From assembly GCA_019419895.1 (NCBI GenBank), contig JAHZIE010000016.1, positions 1 through 12,315 of the forward strand: DNA of 12,315 nt, read 5' to 3'. How positions within the stretch are numbered: the first letter of the stretch is position 1; the number at the start of each line of letters is the position of its first letter. Below the pieces are notes generated by a model. It was not told where the DNA came from. It did not search any database and saw only the letters and a list, made by a program, of their open reading frames with translations. Source of the stretch: Clostridiales bacterium. Lineage in GTDB: Bacteria; Bacillota; Clostridia; Oscillospirales; Acutalibacteraceae. Shown one piece after another: positions 6,622-12,315 of the stretch. A program made the translations under genes and the position numbers.

Positions 6622-7341
6622 ATGAAAGTACGGGAAAAAATCTTGCTGGATACGGACGGCTTGTATGAGTACGGACCGATCAATATTGTTATTTTTGGAG
6701 ACAGCATCTCACATGGATGTGTAAACGGCTATAACGATTATGAAAATGTATATTGGAATCTACTCAAACGGAAACTAAATCAATTCCGTGATTACATCCC
6801 CGTCAATATGATCAATGCGTCAATAGGCGGGACGACCGCAAATGCCTCTTTGAACAGAATGGAGAAGCAAGTCCTGAGCCACAGCCCTGATTTGGTTATC
6901 ATATGTTTTGGGCTCAACGATGTCAATAATCCCTTGGAGGATTACATAGGATCTCTAAGACAGATTTTTGAGAAATGTCGGTCGTCAGGCTGCGATGCGA
7001 TCTTTATGACGCCCAACATGCTCAATACCTATCTCGCCGACGACACACCCAAGGAATTCCGTGATTATGCGGTAAAAACAGCCGATATGCAAAACAGCGG
7101 AAGGATGGATCGATATATATACGCCGCTGTCAATCTCGCGGATGCTATGGGCATACCTGTCTGCGACTGCTATTCCAAATGGAAACAACTTTCCAAAACG
7201 GAAGACACCACAATGCTTCTGGCCAACAGGATCAATCATCCCCTTCCTGAAATGCATAAGCTGTTTGCCGATAGTTTGTATGATATGATAATGGAAGGCG
7301 AAGGAAACAAAAAAGAAAGTGGCAGCACAATGTTTCGGTAA
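6622..7341 (+). CDS. SGNH/GDSL-family hydrolase (probable esterase or deacetylase)
   Basis: 239 residues, no signal peptide, so probably cytoplasmic. Block I is VIFGDSIS (nucleophile S28), block II is ASIGG (oxyanion glycine about 69-70), block III is FGLND (N99) and block V is NRINHP (H206). In block V the usual acid three residues before the histidine is Arg203, so the catalytic Asp is not where expected. Family members hydrolyse ester bonds, often acetyl groups on sugars or lipids; the substrate here is unknown. Start: ATG at 6622 follows GAGGTG with 7 bases spacing; the ATG at 6607 lacks a ribosome-binding site. The ROK repressor gene lies 109 bases downstream on the same strand, which suggests a carbohydrate-linked role (inference). 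Confidence 0.85.
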   Translation: MKVREKILLDTDGLYEYGPINIVIFGDSISHGCVNGYNDYENVYWNLLKRKLNQFRDYIPVNMINASIGGTTANASLNRMEKQVLSHSPDLVIICFGLNDVNNPLEDYIGSLRQIFEKCRSSGCDAIFMTPNMLNTYLADDTPKEFRDYAVKTADMQNSGRMDRYIYAAVNLADAMGIPVCDCYSKWKQLSKTEDTTMLLANRINHPLPEMHKLFADSLYDMIMEGEGNKKESGSTMFR

Positions 7342-7378
7342 TATTATTTTTTACAGGCACCGTACAATGCCGGCTTTT

Positions 7379-7410
7379 CTTTGTAATCTGTTCAATAGAA
7401 AAATACAAAG
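7379..7410. promoter_or_regulatory. Inverted repeat upstream of the ROK gene (candidate operator)
   Basis: CTTTGTA (7379-7385) and TACAAAG (7404-7410) are exact inverted copies separated by 18 bases, about 40 bases before the ROK start at 7451. ROK repressors often bind inverted repeats near their own gene, so this may be an autoregulatory site. The arms are short and AT-rich, so chance cannot be excluded. Confidence 0.3.
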
Positions 7411-7450
7411 TTTATCACAAACAAGAAAACAGCGGCTGGAGGAGAAGAAA

Positions 7451-8569
7451 ATGGCTGATATCATGTTGAATAATATTATGGTCGGCAGGGCGAACCGCAG
7501 CAGGATCATCAATCTGCTTTACAAAAAAGGCCCCCTGACCAAACAGGACATTTCTCTTTCCCTTGGACTGAGCCTGCCGACGATTACCCAGAACCTGAAA
7601 AAGCTCATGGAGGAAGGGCTGGTGGAGGAAAGCGGGACGGTGGAATCCACCGGTGGGAGAAAACCCAAGACGGTTGGGTTGCGTGACTCCGCCCGCGGCG
7701 CCGTCTGGGTTGAGCTTTCCAAGGGGCATGTGAAAATAGGGGTGATTGATCTCCACGCCCGCCTGATCCATTCCCAGCGGATTTCCAGGCCGTTTTCCGG
7801 TACGGCGCGGTATTGGGAGGATTTGGCCGCTTCTGTGAATTCAGCCATTTCGGACGCCGGTTTTTCTTCCGGGCAAATTCTGGGGGTGGGGGTGGCGACT
7901 CCCGGTCTTGTCCGTTCTGAGGAGATGCTTCTGGAATACGCCCCGACCTTGCAGATCAGGGATCTTTCCCTCTCTTTTTTGAAAAACCTGATTCCTTATC
8001 CTCTAGTTCTGGAAAATGAGGCCAATGCGGCGGGAATGGCCGAATTATGGGAAATTGATCATGTCAGCAACGCCGTCTATGTCTCCATCAACAAGGGGGT
8101 GGGCGGCGCGGTCTTGATTGACAACCAGCTGTATAAGGGAAAGCACTGCCGCGGCGGCGAGCTGGGGCATATGACCCTTTATCCAGGCGGACTTCCCTGT
8201 TCCTGCGGAGCGAGGGGTTGTTTTGAGGCATATTGTTCTTTGCAGCGCCTGGTGGAGGACAGTAAGCAGCTGGACGCCTTTTTTGCGTCGGTTGACGCTG
8301 GAGAACGTGAGGCGGCCGGGCTGTGGGAGGAGTATCTGGGCGATTTGGCGCTGGGCCTGAATAATCTGCGCGTGATATTTGACGCGGATATTATCATAGG
8401 GGGAGATTTGGCCCCTTATCTGGAAAAATATCTGTCCCGGCTGAAGGAAAGAATGTCCAATGGAAGTGTTCTGTGCGGCCATGACACCGGCGTGCGGCTG
8501 TGCAAGCACCGCTCTTTTTCCAGTGTGGTAGGCGCGGGGCTGACCTTCATCCAACGGTTTTTAGAGTAA
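7451..8569 (+). CDS. ROK-family transcriptional repressor (NagC/XylR type)
   Basis: 372 residues. An N-terminal winged helix-turn-helix (about 15-78: KKGPLTKQDISLSLGLSLPT, then the wing STGGRKPK) is followed by a ROK sugar-binding domain. The ROK signature is present: GVGVATPGL (145-153), ENEAN (188-192), SINKGVGGA (212-220) and the zinc site H240 with C250, C252 and C257 (PCSCGARGCFE). The kinase ATP motif DxGxT is absent from the start of the domain (WVELSKGHVKIG), and the catalytic Asp of the kinase motif NDAN is Glu190, so this is a regulator, not a sugar kinase. The start is ATG at 7451 behind GGAGG with 8 bases spacing; the open frame reaching back to 7319 overlaps the hydrolase gene and is rejected. 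The effector is probably a sugar or sugar phosphate (family knowledge). Its likely target is its own neighbourhood, including the SGNH gene. Confidence 0.93.
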   Translation: MADIMLNNIMVGRANRSRIINLLYKKGPLTKQDISLSLGLSLPTITQNLKKLMEEGLVEESGTVESTGGRKPKTVGLRDSARGAVWVELSKGHVKIGVIDLHARLIHSQRISRPFSGTARYWEDLAASVNSAISDAGFSSGQILGVGVATPGLVRSEEMLLEYAPTLQIRDLSLSFLKNLIPYPLVLENEANAAGMAELWEIDHVSNAVYVSINKGVGGAVLIDNQLYKGKHCRGGELGHMTLYPGGLPCSCGARGCFEAYCSLQRLVEDSKQLDAFFASVDAGEREAAGLWEEYLGDLALGLNNLRVIFDADIIIGGDLAPYLEKYLSRLKERMSNGSVLCGHDTGVRLCKHRSFSSVVGAGLTFIQRFLE

Positions 8570-8604
8570 TTCCAAGTTCGGGCGATCCTTCTTTTTGCAC
8601 TGCC

Positions 8605-8637
8605 GCCCTGTGTGGAAAGCTTTGTGCTATACAGGGC
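8605..8637. repeat. Imperfect hairpin downstream of the ROK gene
   Basis: GCCCTGT (8605-8611) pairs with ACAGGGC (8631-8637). The 19-base interior contains AAAGCTTT, itself a palindrome. No T tract follows, so it is not a typical terminator. Confidence 0.4.
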
Positions 8638-8793
8638 CACGCCTTTTCCTGTCGGCATGGCGGGGCGCCTGTCTCAGTGACCGCGGGCTTCTATTCAGGA
8701 TCAATGTCAGACCTGCGGCGGAAACAGGAAAAGAGTGTCAAAAAACACACAAGGGCATCCCAGGAAAACTAATTGAAAAGAAGAAAAGAGATA

Positions 8794-8831
8794 ACATTGG
8801 GGCATCCTCCGTAAGGAAGGTGCCCCAATGT
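8794..8831. terminator. Hairpin, possible terminator between convergent ROK and GNAT genes
   Basis: ACATTGGGGCA (8794-8804) and TGCCCCAATGT (8821-8831) form a perfect 11-bp stem with a 16-base interior that can pair further (TCCT with AGGA). It lies between the ROK gene (ending 8569) and the convergent GNAT gene (ending 8948). The following T tract is weak, so termination is likely but not certain. Confidence 0.5.
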
Positions 8832-8947
8832 TTGATATTTGGATTCTTTTCGGCTTGTGGTACCATAAGCTGATGCTCGCTATATCTGTAGACTTAAGCA
8901 CGTCAAAGTACAATTCCAAAGGGTGTTTTTTTAAACAAAACGATAAT

Positions 8948-9496
8948 TTAACGCTCAGATTTTAGCAGTGCATAATAGCAAGCGTCGCATAGGCCCTGGT
9001 TATTTCGATCGGAACTGCGTAAAGTCCCCTCATATTTCATACCGCATTTTTTCATGACTTTGCCTGAATTGGGATTCCGCGGATCATGACGGCTCTCTAT
9101 ACGATTTACATCTACAATATCAAAAAGAAAATCCATAACTGCTTTTAAGGCCTCTGATGTGATACCGTTATGCCACCAGGTTTTTCCGATACAATAGCCG
9201 ATCTGCATCATAGAAATATCTTCGTTCATACGCACTACAGCTATGCTTCCGATAGGTTCTCCTATTTTCTTCAATACGATGGCCCATTGATAATAACTTT
9301 TGCTGTCATATGCCTTTACCCATTCTTCTATAACCTTCTGGCTTACTTCCTGATTGGAATGGGGAGGCCACGTTAAGTATTTTGTAACCTCCTCGTCCGC
9401 CGCCCAATTTTTATACATTGCTGCAGCATCTTCGTTCACAAATCTTCTTAAAACCAGTCTCTCAGTTTCTAACCTTTGTGTACCGCTATGTTTCAT
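8948..9496 (-). CDS. GNAT-family N-acetyltransferase (RimJ/RimL-like)
   Basis: 182 residues, the usual length for this family. It begins with the RimJ/L pattern LETERLVLRRF (9-19). The acetyl-CoA-binding motif A lies around IGYCIGKTWWHNGITSEAL (99-117) and carries the WW-x-x-G-x-x-x-E-A-L arrangement. The C-terminal NSGKVMKKCGMKYEG (143-157) is the conserved asparagine/serine and VM-KCGM segment. Such enzymes acetylate the N-terminal amine of ribosomal proteins or small amines; the substrate is unknown. The start is ATG at 9496 with a perfect AGGAGG 7 bases upstream. The gene looks AT-richer than its neighbours and has its own isolated position, which may reflect transfer (inference). No clear promoter is visible in the short space before the hairpin at 9552-9582. 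Confidence 0.9.
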   Translation of the reverse strand: MKHSGTQRLETERLVLRRFVNEDAAAMYKNWAADEEVTKYLTWPPHSNQEVSQKVIEEWVKAYDSKSYYQWAIVLKKIGEPIGSIAVVRMNEDISMMQIGYCIGKTWWHNGITSEALKAVMDFLFDIVDVNRIESRHDPRNPNSGKVMKKCGMKYEGTLRSSDRNNQGLCDACYYALLKSER

Positions 9497-9551
9497 AAGG
9501 GAACCTCCTATTTGGCAATTGTCATGTATATGAACTGGCTGAAGAAAGCTA

Positions 9552-9582
9552 AAAGGGGAGCTTCCTTGCGAAGCTCCCCTTT
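9552..9582. terminator. Strong bidirectional hairpin terminator
   Basis: AAAGGGGAGCTTC (9552-9564) and GAAGCTCCCCTTT (9570-9582) form a perfect 13-bp stem with a 5-base loop (CTTGC). T-rich sequence lies on both sides (9583-9600 on the plus strand; TTTTAGCTTTC on the minus strand). It probably ends the minus-strand lipoprotein transcript and isolates the GNAT gene. Confidence 0.8.
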
Positions 9583-9963
9583 GATATCTTTTTTCTTTTT
9601 CTCAATTTCAGTTATTCCAAATATTTCTACATCAGCGGCCTGACTTTCCAGCGTTTCCAGTTTTTCAGGCTTTTCCGCATCGCTGATTTAATTTATCATT
9701 TAGGAGACGAAGGAGGTAAATCTTCTCGGACAGGGGGCTGCACCGGATATGCCGCAAGGGTGGTTTTTTCAGTGGGGAACGGGGCGGGTATCCATATGGA
9801 AGGCCCTTGCATAGAGTGTTATGATTTACAGGAAGACGAGAAAAATCACTTTTTGCCTGCGGGCTGTTATCAAAGGGAAAAATGTCCGCTGGAAGGAACA
9901 AAAAGGAAGGGCCTATTCCGCGACCTTTTCAAAGTCCAAAAGGGCAAAGACCTCCTCCGCTGA
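9553..9963 (+). pseudogene. Unassigned 136-codon stop-free frame, possible decayed gene
   Basis: The plus-strand frame has no stop from 9553 to the TGA at 9961, but it has no good start: only GTG at 9760 and 9772 and ATG at 9796, each without a well-placed Shine-Dalgarno. An AGGAGG (9711-9716) is followed by no usable start codon. The C-terminal half has four cysteines (CIEC, then GCY and KCP) that could bind a metal. I recognise no family. The frame runs into the 3' end of the minus-strand lipoprotein gene and includes the hairpin at 9552-9582. On the minus strand the same codon register is open for 51 codons (9688 down to a TAG overlapping the GNAT ribosome-binding site). It could be a remnant or chance. 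Confidence 0.2.
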
Positions 9964-10377
9964 TTTTTGAGAAATTTCATTGGTCAGCCCTATGCCGGTG
10001 ACAGCGGAATCCAGCTTGATGACATAATTCCAATAGGACGCCTCCGCGTCGGAATAAGTATAAAAAATATAGCTCATTCCCGAAAGGGCGTTTTGTTCCA
10101 GAATGGTGACCTTATCGGATGACGGCAGATTATCGAAATAGGATTCAGTCTGCTCCTCCAAGAGGAAAACTCCCAGGGTTAGGGCATCCCCGCCGGAGGA
10201 ATTTACGGTGAACGTCCCATTGTCCTGAGTCAGCTTTTGTCCGCCTGTGGTGTCGAGCGTGACCTTGATGTGTTCTCCCGTCTCAATCTGAAAGGTATAA
10301 GAAAAAGAGGTGGTGCAGGCTGTCAGAAAAAGACAGGCGGCAAGGCAGAGAATGAGGAAGCGAAACTTTTTTGTCAT
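9913..10377 (-). CDS. Small lipoprotein of unknown function
   Basis: 154 residues. A type II signal peptide is clear: basic MTKKFR, a hydrophobic core (about 7-18) and the lipobox LTAC with C21 as the lipidated cysteine. The mature part (about 133 residues) is rich in beta-strand-like alternation (SYTFQIETGEHIKVTL, TFTVNSSGGDALTLGVFLL) and aromatic residues (SYIFYTYSDAEASYWNYVIKL). It is expected on the outer face of the membrane. I recognise no named family; small secreted lipoproteins of this form are frequent in Clostridia. Start: ATG at 10377, with AGAAGGAA about 7 bases upstream. The upstream spacer (10378-10616) shows no convincing promoter, so it may have its own weak one or be read from the genes at 10617-12315. 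Confidence 0.8.
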   Translation of the reverse strand: MTKKFRFLILCLAACLFLTACTTSFSYTFQIETGEHIKVTLDTTGGQKLTQDNGTFTVNSSGGDALTLGVFLLEEQTESYFDNLPSSDKVTILEQNALSGMSYIFYTYSDAEASYWNYVIKLDSAVTGIGLTNEISQKSAEEVFALLDFEKVAE

Positions 10378-10410
10378 GATGCGGTTCCTTCTTTCCTGTA
10401 AGCTTTATGA

Positions 10411-10430
10411 GCGGCGCCGCGTCCCGCGGG
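10411..10430. repeat. Adjacent GC-rich palindromes upstream of the lipoprotein gene
   Basis: GCGGCGCCGC (10411-10420) and CCCGCGGG (10423-10430) are both perfect palindromes two bases apart, inside the 239-base spacer upstream of the lipoprotein. A further inverted pair, GACAGGA/TCCTGTC, lies about 20 bases further upstream. The function is unknown. Confidence 0.35.
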
Positions 10431-10616
10431 GAAGGGGATGGCGGTGAAAGGAGACAGGACCTTTTAACTATATCTCCTGTCGTTTCTCTTATACGGCGGT
10501 TTAGACAAAATTTCGCCGGATGAAAGGTGGTCAAACAAAACAAAATTTTCCCAAATACGATGGGCGTACCCGTCAACTGGTCTCTCCAGCCAATATACTG
10601 AAAGAGAAGCAGAGCT

Positions 10617-11324
10617 TTATGCCTCTTGGGGTTTTTGTCCCTTTCCATAGGGGCAGACCGCCATGCAAATGCCGCAGACTGCCCCGCGGCCGATATTTCG
10701 ATAGGCCTCCTTCATGTGATCACTGCAGGCTTTGGGATCGAAAATTCCGTCCCGGCTGTCCCCGGCCGTGTACAGGCCGCCGTGAATGGCGTGAGCGGGA
10801 CAGTAGGAGGCGCAAAGCTGGCAGGAGCCGCACAGGGAGGAAAGGGTGAGCTTATTGGAGGGCGGGCAGGGCAGCGGCATATCGGTGAGAATGGAGGCCA
10901 AACGGACGCGGGGGCCAAATCGGTGAGAGACAAAAAGGGCGCTTTTCCCAATAAAGCCAAGCCCGGCATGGACGGCGGCCGTTTTGTGCTGAAAAGCGCC
11001 GGAATACTCTCCCATATCATGCACACTTTGAGACGCGCCGATCGGCAGGGCGCGGTATCCCTCCCCTTCAATCCGTCCGGCGATTTTGAGCGTCAGCTGA
11101 TCCAGCGCGGCGTTGATGGAACGGTAATGCTGATAATAGGTGAAGCTGGGGCGGGAGAGGGTTTCAATCTCATCCACGACGCCGTTGCAAAGTTTCCAGA
11201 CAAGGCAGATGCTGAAAGGAAGATGCGCATACCGTTCAGGTACAATGCCGTGAAGATCAGCAAAACCGATCTCCGCCACGCCGTCATAGGCGGCCTGGGC
11301 CCGCAATGAGTCGAAATCAAACAT
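10617..11324 (-). CDS. Short QueG-like protein with double 4Fe-4S cluster domain
   Basis: 235 residues, against about 350-390 for true epoxyqueuosine reductase (QueG). The middle matches QueG: HAGLGFIGKSAL (119-130, the conserved AGLGWIGKN motif) and ILTD (145-148). The C-terminal ferredoxin-like domain has eight cysteines: CGSCQLCASYCP (C165, C168, C171, C175), C200, and CGICMAVCP (C217, C220, C224), enough for two 4Fe-4S clusters. The N-terminal part of QueG that forms much of the cobalamin pocket is reduced, and so is its C-terminal extension. Electron transfer is likely; tRNA modification is doubtful. Start: ATG at 11324, with AAAGGA about 10 bases upstream that touches the stop codon of the binding-protein gene. 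Only 17 bases separate the two genes, so they are co-transcribed. Confidence 0.82.
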   Translation of the reverse strand: MFDFDSLRAQAAYDGVAEIGFADLHGIVPERYAHLPFSICLVWKLCNGVVDEIETLSRPSFTYYQHYRSINAALDQLTLKIAGRIEGEGYRALPIGASQSVHDMGEYSGAFQHKTAAVHAGLGFIGKSALFVSHRFGPRVRLASILTDMPLPCPPSNKLTLSSLCGSCQLCASYCPAHAIHGGLYTAGDSRDGIFDPKACSDHMKEAYRNIGRGAVCGICMAVCPYGKGQKPQEA

Positions 11325-11341
11325 GGCAAAGGGATCCTTTC

Positions 11342-12315
11342 TTATGTAGAACTGGAAGGGAGCCTCTTTTCCGTTTTGCCCGCGAAGAAAAAGTCAGCTC
11401 CATTCTGAAAGGGAAGAAATAAAATATTGGAAACAGTTGGACCAATGGCATAATAGCTGTTTTCCTCATACAAGGGATAAAAAATCCCATCGTCTAATAA
11501 AAGCTGTTCAGCCTGTTGTACAAAATCCAGGGCGGTGTCGTGATTATTTGACGCCTGCTGCAGGAGGCTGTCGAATTCCCCGGAGGAATATCCCCATAAA
11601 TTCAAAGCGGATTCTGAGGAGAATTGTTCCAGAAAGTCCACAGGGTTCTCTGTAAAGGCCTGAAGGGGATAAATCGCGAGCTGATAATTTCCAGAGGACA
11701 CCCGGCTTTTCAGTTCCGATTCACTGACCGGATCAATGCGGAGATAATGTCCCAAACCATCCTTCCAACAGGCCACCAGATTGTTGGCAAGAGTTTTGGA
11801 GGCCATATCATCCAAGCACAGGAGGGTGAGCGTGGGAAGGGAACCGCTTCCCAGTTCGGCGAGACCATCGGCGAGAAGCTGACGGGTCTGGGCGGGCTCT
11901 AGATAAGGAAGATTCAAATTGCCCGCAAGCTCACGATAGGGTTCGCCAAGAAGGGTGAGCTGGGGGGGGAGAATACCGTCCGTCGCCGTACCGCCGCTGG
12001 GAATGGCAGAGAGAGCGATCTCGCGGTTGATGGAGGAAAAAAAGGCCTGACGGACTTTTTTGTTTTCAAATACCGGGGTCCTGGTATTTACACAGATTCC
12101 CCAGGTAGTATCGGTGAAAGAAGTAATTGAAAGGCCGTTTTCCCTGGCCTTTTCCAACTGATCGGCCGGAAGAGGGGAGGCGTCCAGAGAAGCATCCTCC
12201 GACATCAGGGCGCCGACAACATCCTCCGGAGGCGCGGAAACAGTCAGAAGAACGCCGGATGGAAGCGGGCTGTTTTCCCCGGCATAGTTTTCATTCAGTT
12301 CCAGCCTGACATACT
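11342..12315 (-). CDS. Peptide/nickel ABC-transporter substrate-binding protein, family 5 (5' end outside window)
   Basis: The C-terminal 323 residues of a solute-binding protein of the OppA/DppA type; the frame stays open to the window edge, so about 200 N-terminal residues with the signal peptide lie outside. The family hallmark NTRTPVFENKKVRQAF (residues about 76-91 of the visible part) is followed by SINREIAL and a GGTATDGILPP segment. The later YPLYEENSYYAIGPTV part matches the C-terminal lobe that closes the peptide-binding cleft. Such proteins are lipid-anchored outside the membrane and deliver oligopeptides to an ABC importer. The permease and ATPase genes should lie beyond the right edge. 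The internal ATG at 12205 is not a start, because family sequence continues upstream of it. It is the upstream partner of the QueG-like gene. Confidence 0.88.
   Translation of the reverse strand, partial: YVRLELNENYAGENSPLPSGVLLTVSAPPEDVVGALMSEDASLDASPLPADQLEKARENGLSITSFTDTTWGICVNTRTPVFENKKVRQAFFSSINREIALSAIPSGGTATDGILPPQLTLLGEPYRELAGNLNLPYLEPAQTRQLLADGLAELGSGSLPTLTLLCLDDMASKTLANNLVACWKDGLGHYLRIDPVSESELKSRVSSGNYQLAIYPLQAFTENPVDFLEQFSSESALNLWGYSSGEFDSLLQQASNNHDTALDFVQQAEQLLLDDGIFYPLYEENSYYAIGPTVSNILFLPFQNGADFFFAGKTEKRLPSSST

Larger units (their letters stand above)
8570..8947. other. Gene-free stretch of about 380 bases between ROK and GNAT genes
   Basis: No reading frame with a convincing start or family resemblance lies here. 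The stretch has a hairpin at 8605-8637, a stronger one at 8794-8831 and a near-palindrome at 8852-8869 (GCTTGTGGTACCATAAGC). The frame open at 8500-8772 is a shadow of the ROK 3' end running into the spacer. Confidence 0.6.

Noticed and set aside
7319..7450. Longer ROK reading frame starting inside the SGNH gene
   Set aside because: No ribosome-binding site and no similarity before MADIM; GGAGG sits correctly before the ATG at 7451.
7451..8569. ROK protein as a glucokinase-type sugar kinase
   Set aside because: A helix-turn-helix domain is present, the DxGxT phosphate motif is missing, and the catalytic Asp of NDAN is Glu.
8570..8947. CRISPR array or riboswitch in the spacers
   Set aside because: No regularly spaced repeats, and no conserved core of a riboswitch class that I can recognise, in this or the other spacers.
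10626..11309. 227-codon plus-strand frame opposite the QueG-like gene
   Set aside because: Fully antisense to a gene with eight conserved cluster cysteines; its composition is Gly/Ala-rich shadow sequence.

Overview
The window looks like chromosomal DNA of an anaerobic, low-to-mid GC Firmicute of the class Clostridia. This is inferred from the gene families: a PocR-type AraC regulator, a YhaM-type exoribonuclease, a ROK repressor, a clostridial zinc-ribbon membrane protein, a short epoxyqueuosine-reductase-like ferredoxin-type protein and an OppA-type binding protein. Strong AGGAGG ribosome-binding sites and sigma-A promoters point the same way. No species can be named from sequence alone. 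I see no transposase, integrase, phage gene or CRISPR array.

Layout. 1-23: a terminator of a gene outside the window. 53-129: tRNA-Arg(CCG) on the minus strand with its own promoter. 299-1555: an AraC/PocR regulator on the plus strand, ending at a perfect 25-bp hairpin (1594-1646) that also serves the convergent minus-strand gene at 1678-2424, a zinc-ribbon protein with two membrane segments. 2717-6324: a tight minus-strand operon, transcribed in the order YhaM-like exoribonuclease, atypical SDR oxidoreductase (4-base overlap), homocysteine S-methyltransferase-family protein (27-base gap). Its promoter lies at 6498-6527, with a perfect palindrome at the predicted transcription start. A divergent promoter (6552-6580) drives an SGNH/GDSL hydrolase (6622-7341), followed by a ROK repressor (7451-8569) on the same strand. 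8570-8947 is gene-free with two hairpins. 8948-9496 is a GNAT acetyltransferase on the minus strand. 9497-9912 holds a bidirectional hairpin terminator and an unexplained open frame. 9913-10377 is a small lipoprotein. 10617-11324 (4Fe-4S protein) and 11342 to the right edge (peptide-binding protein, missing its N-terminus) form a minus-strand operon.

How the genes may work together. The exoribonuclease/SDR/methyltransferase operon is co-transcribed and translationally coupled, but its shared role is not evident. The SGNH hydrolase and ROK repressor are plausibly a small carbohydrate-related unit. The binding protein should belong to an oligopeptide-type ABC transporter encoded beyond the right edge. 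I found no clear new defence or mobile system. The most unusual items are the methyltransferase with a degenerate folate-type domain and no cobalamin domain, the truncated QueG-like protein, and the 136-codon open frame at 9553-9963.
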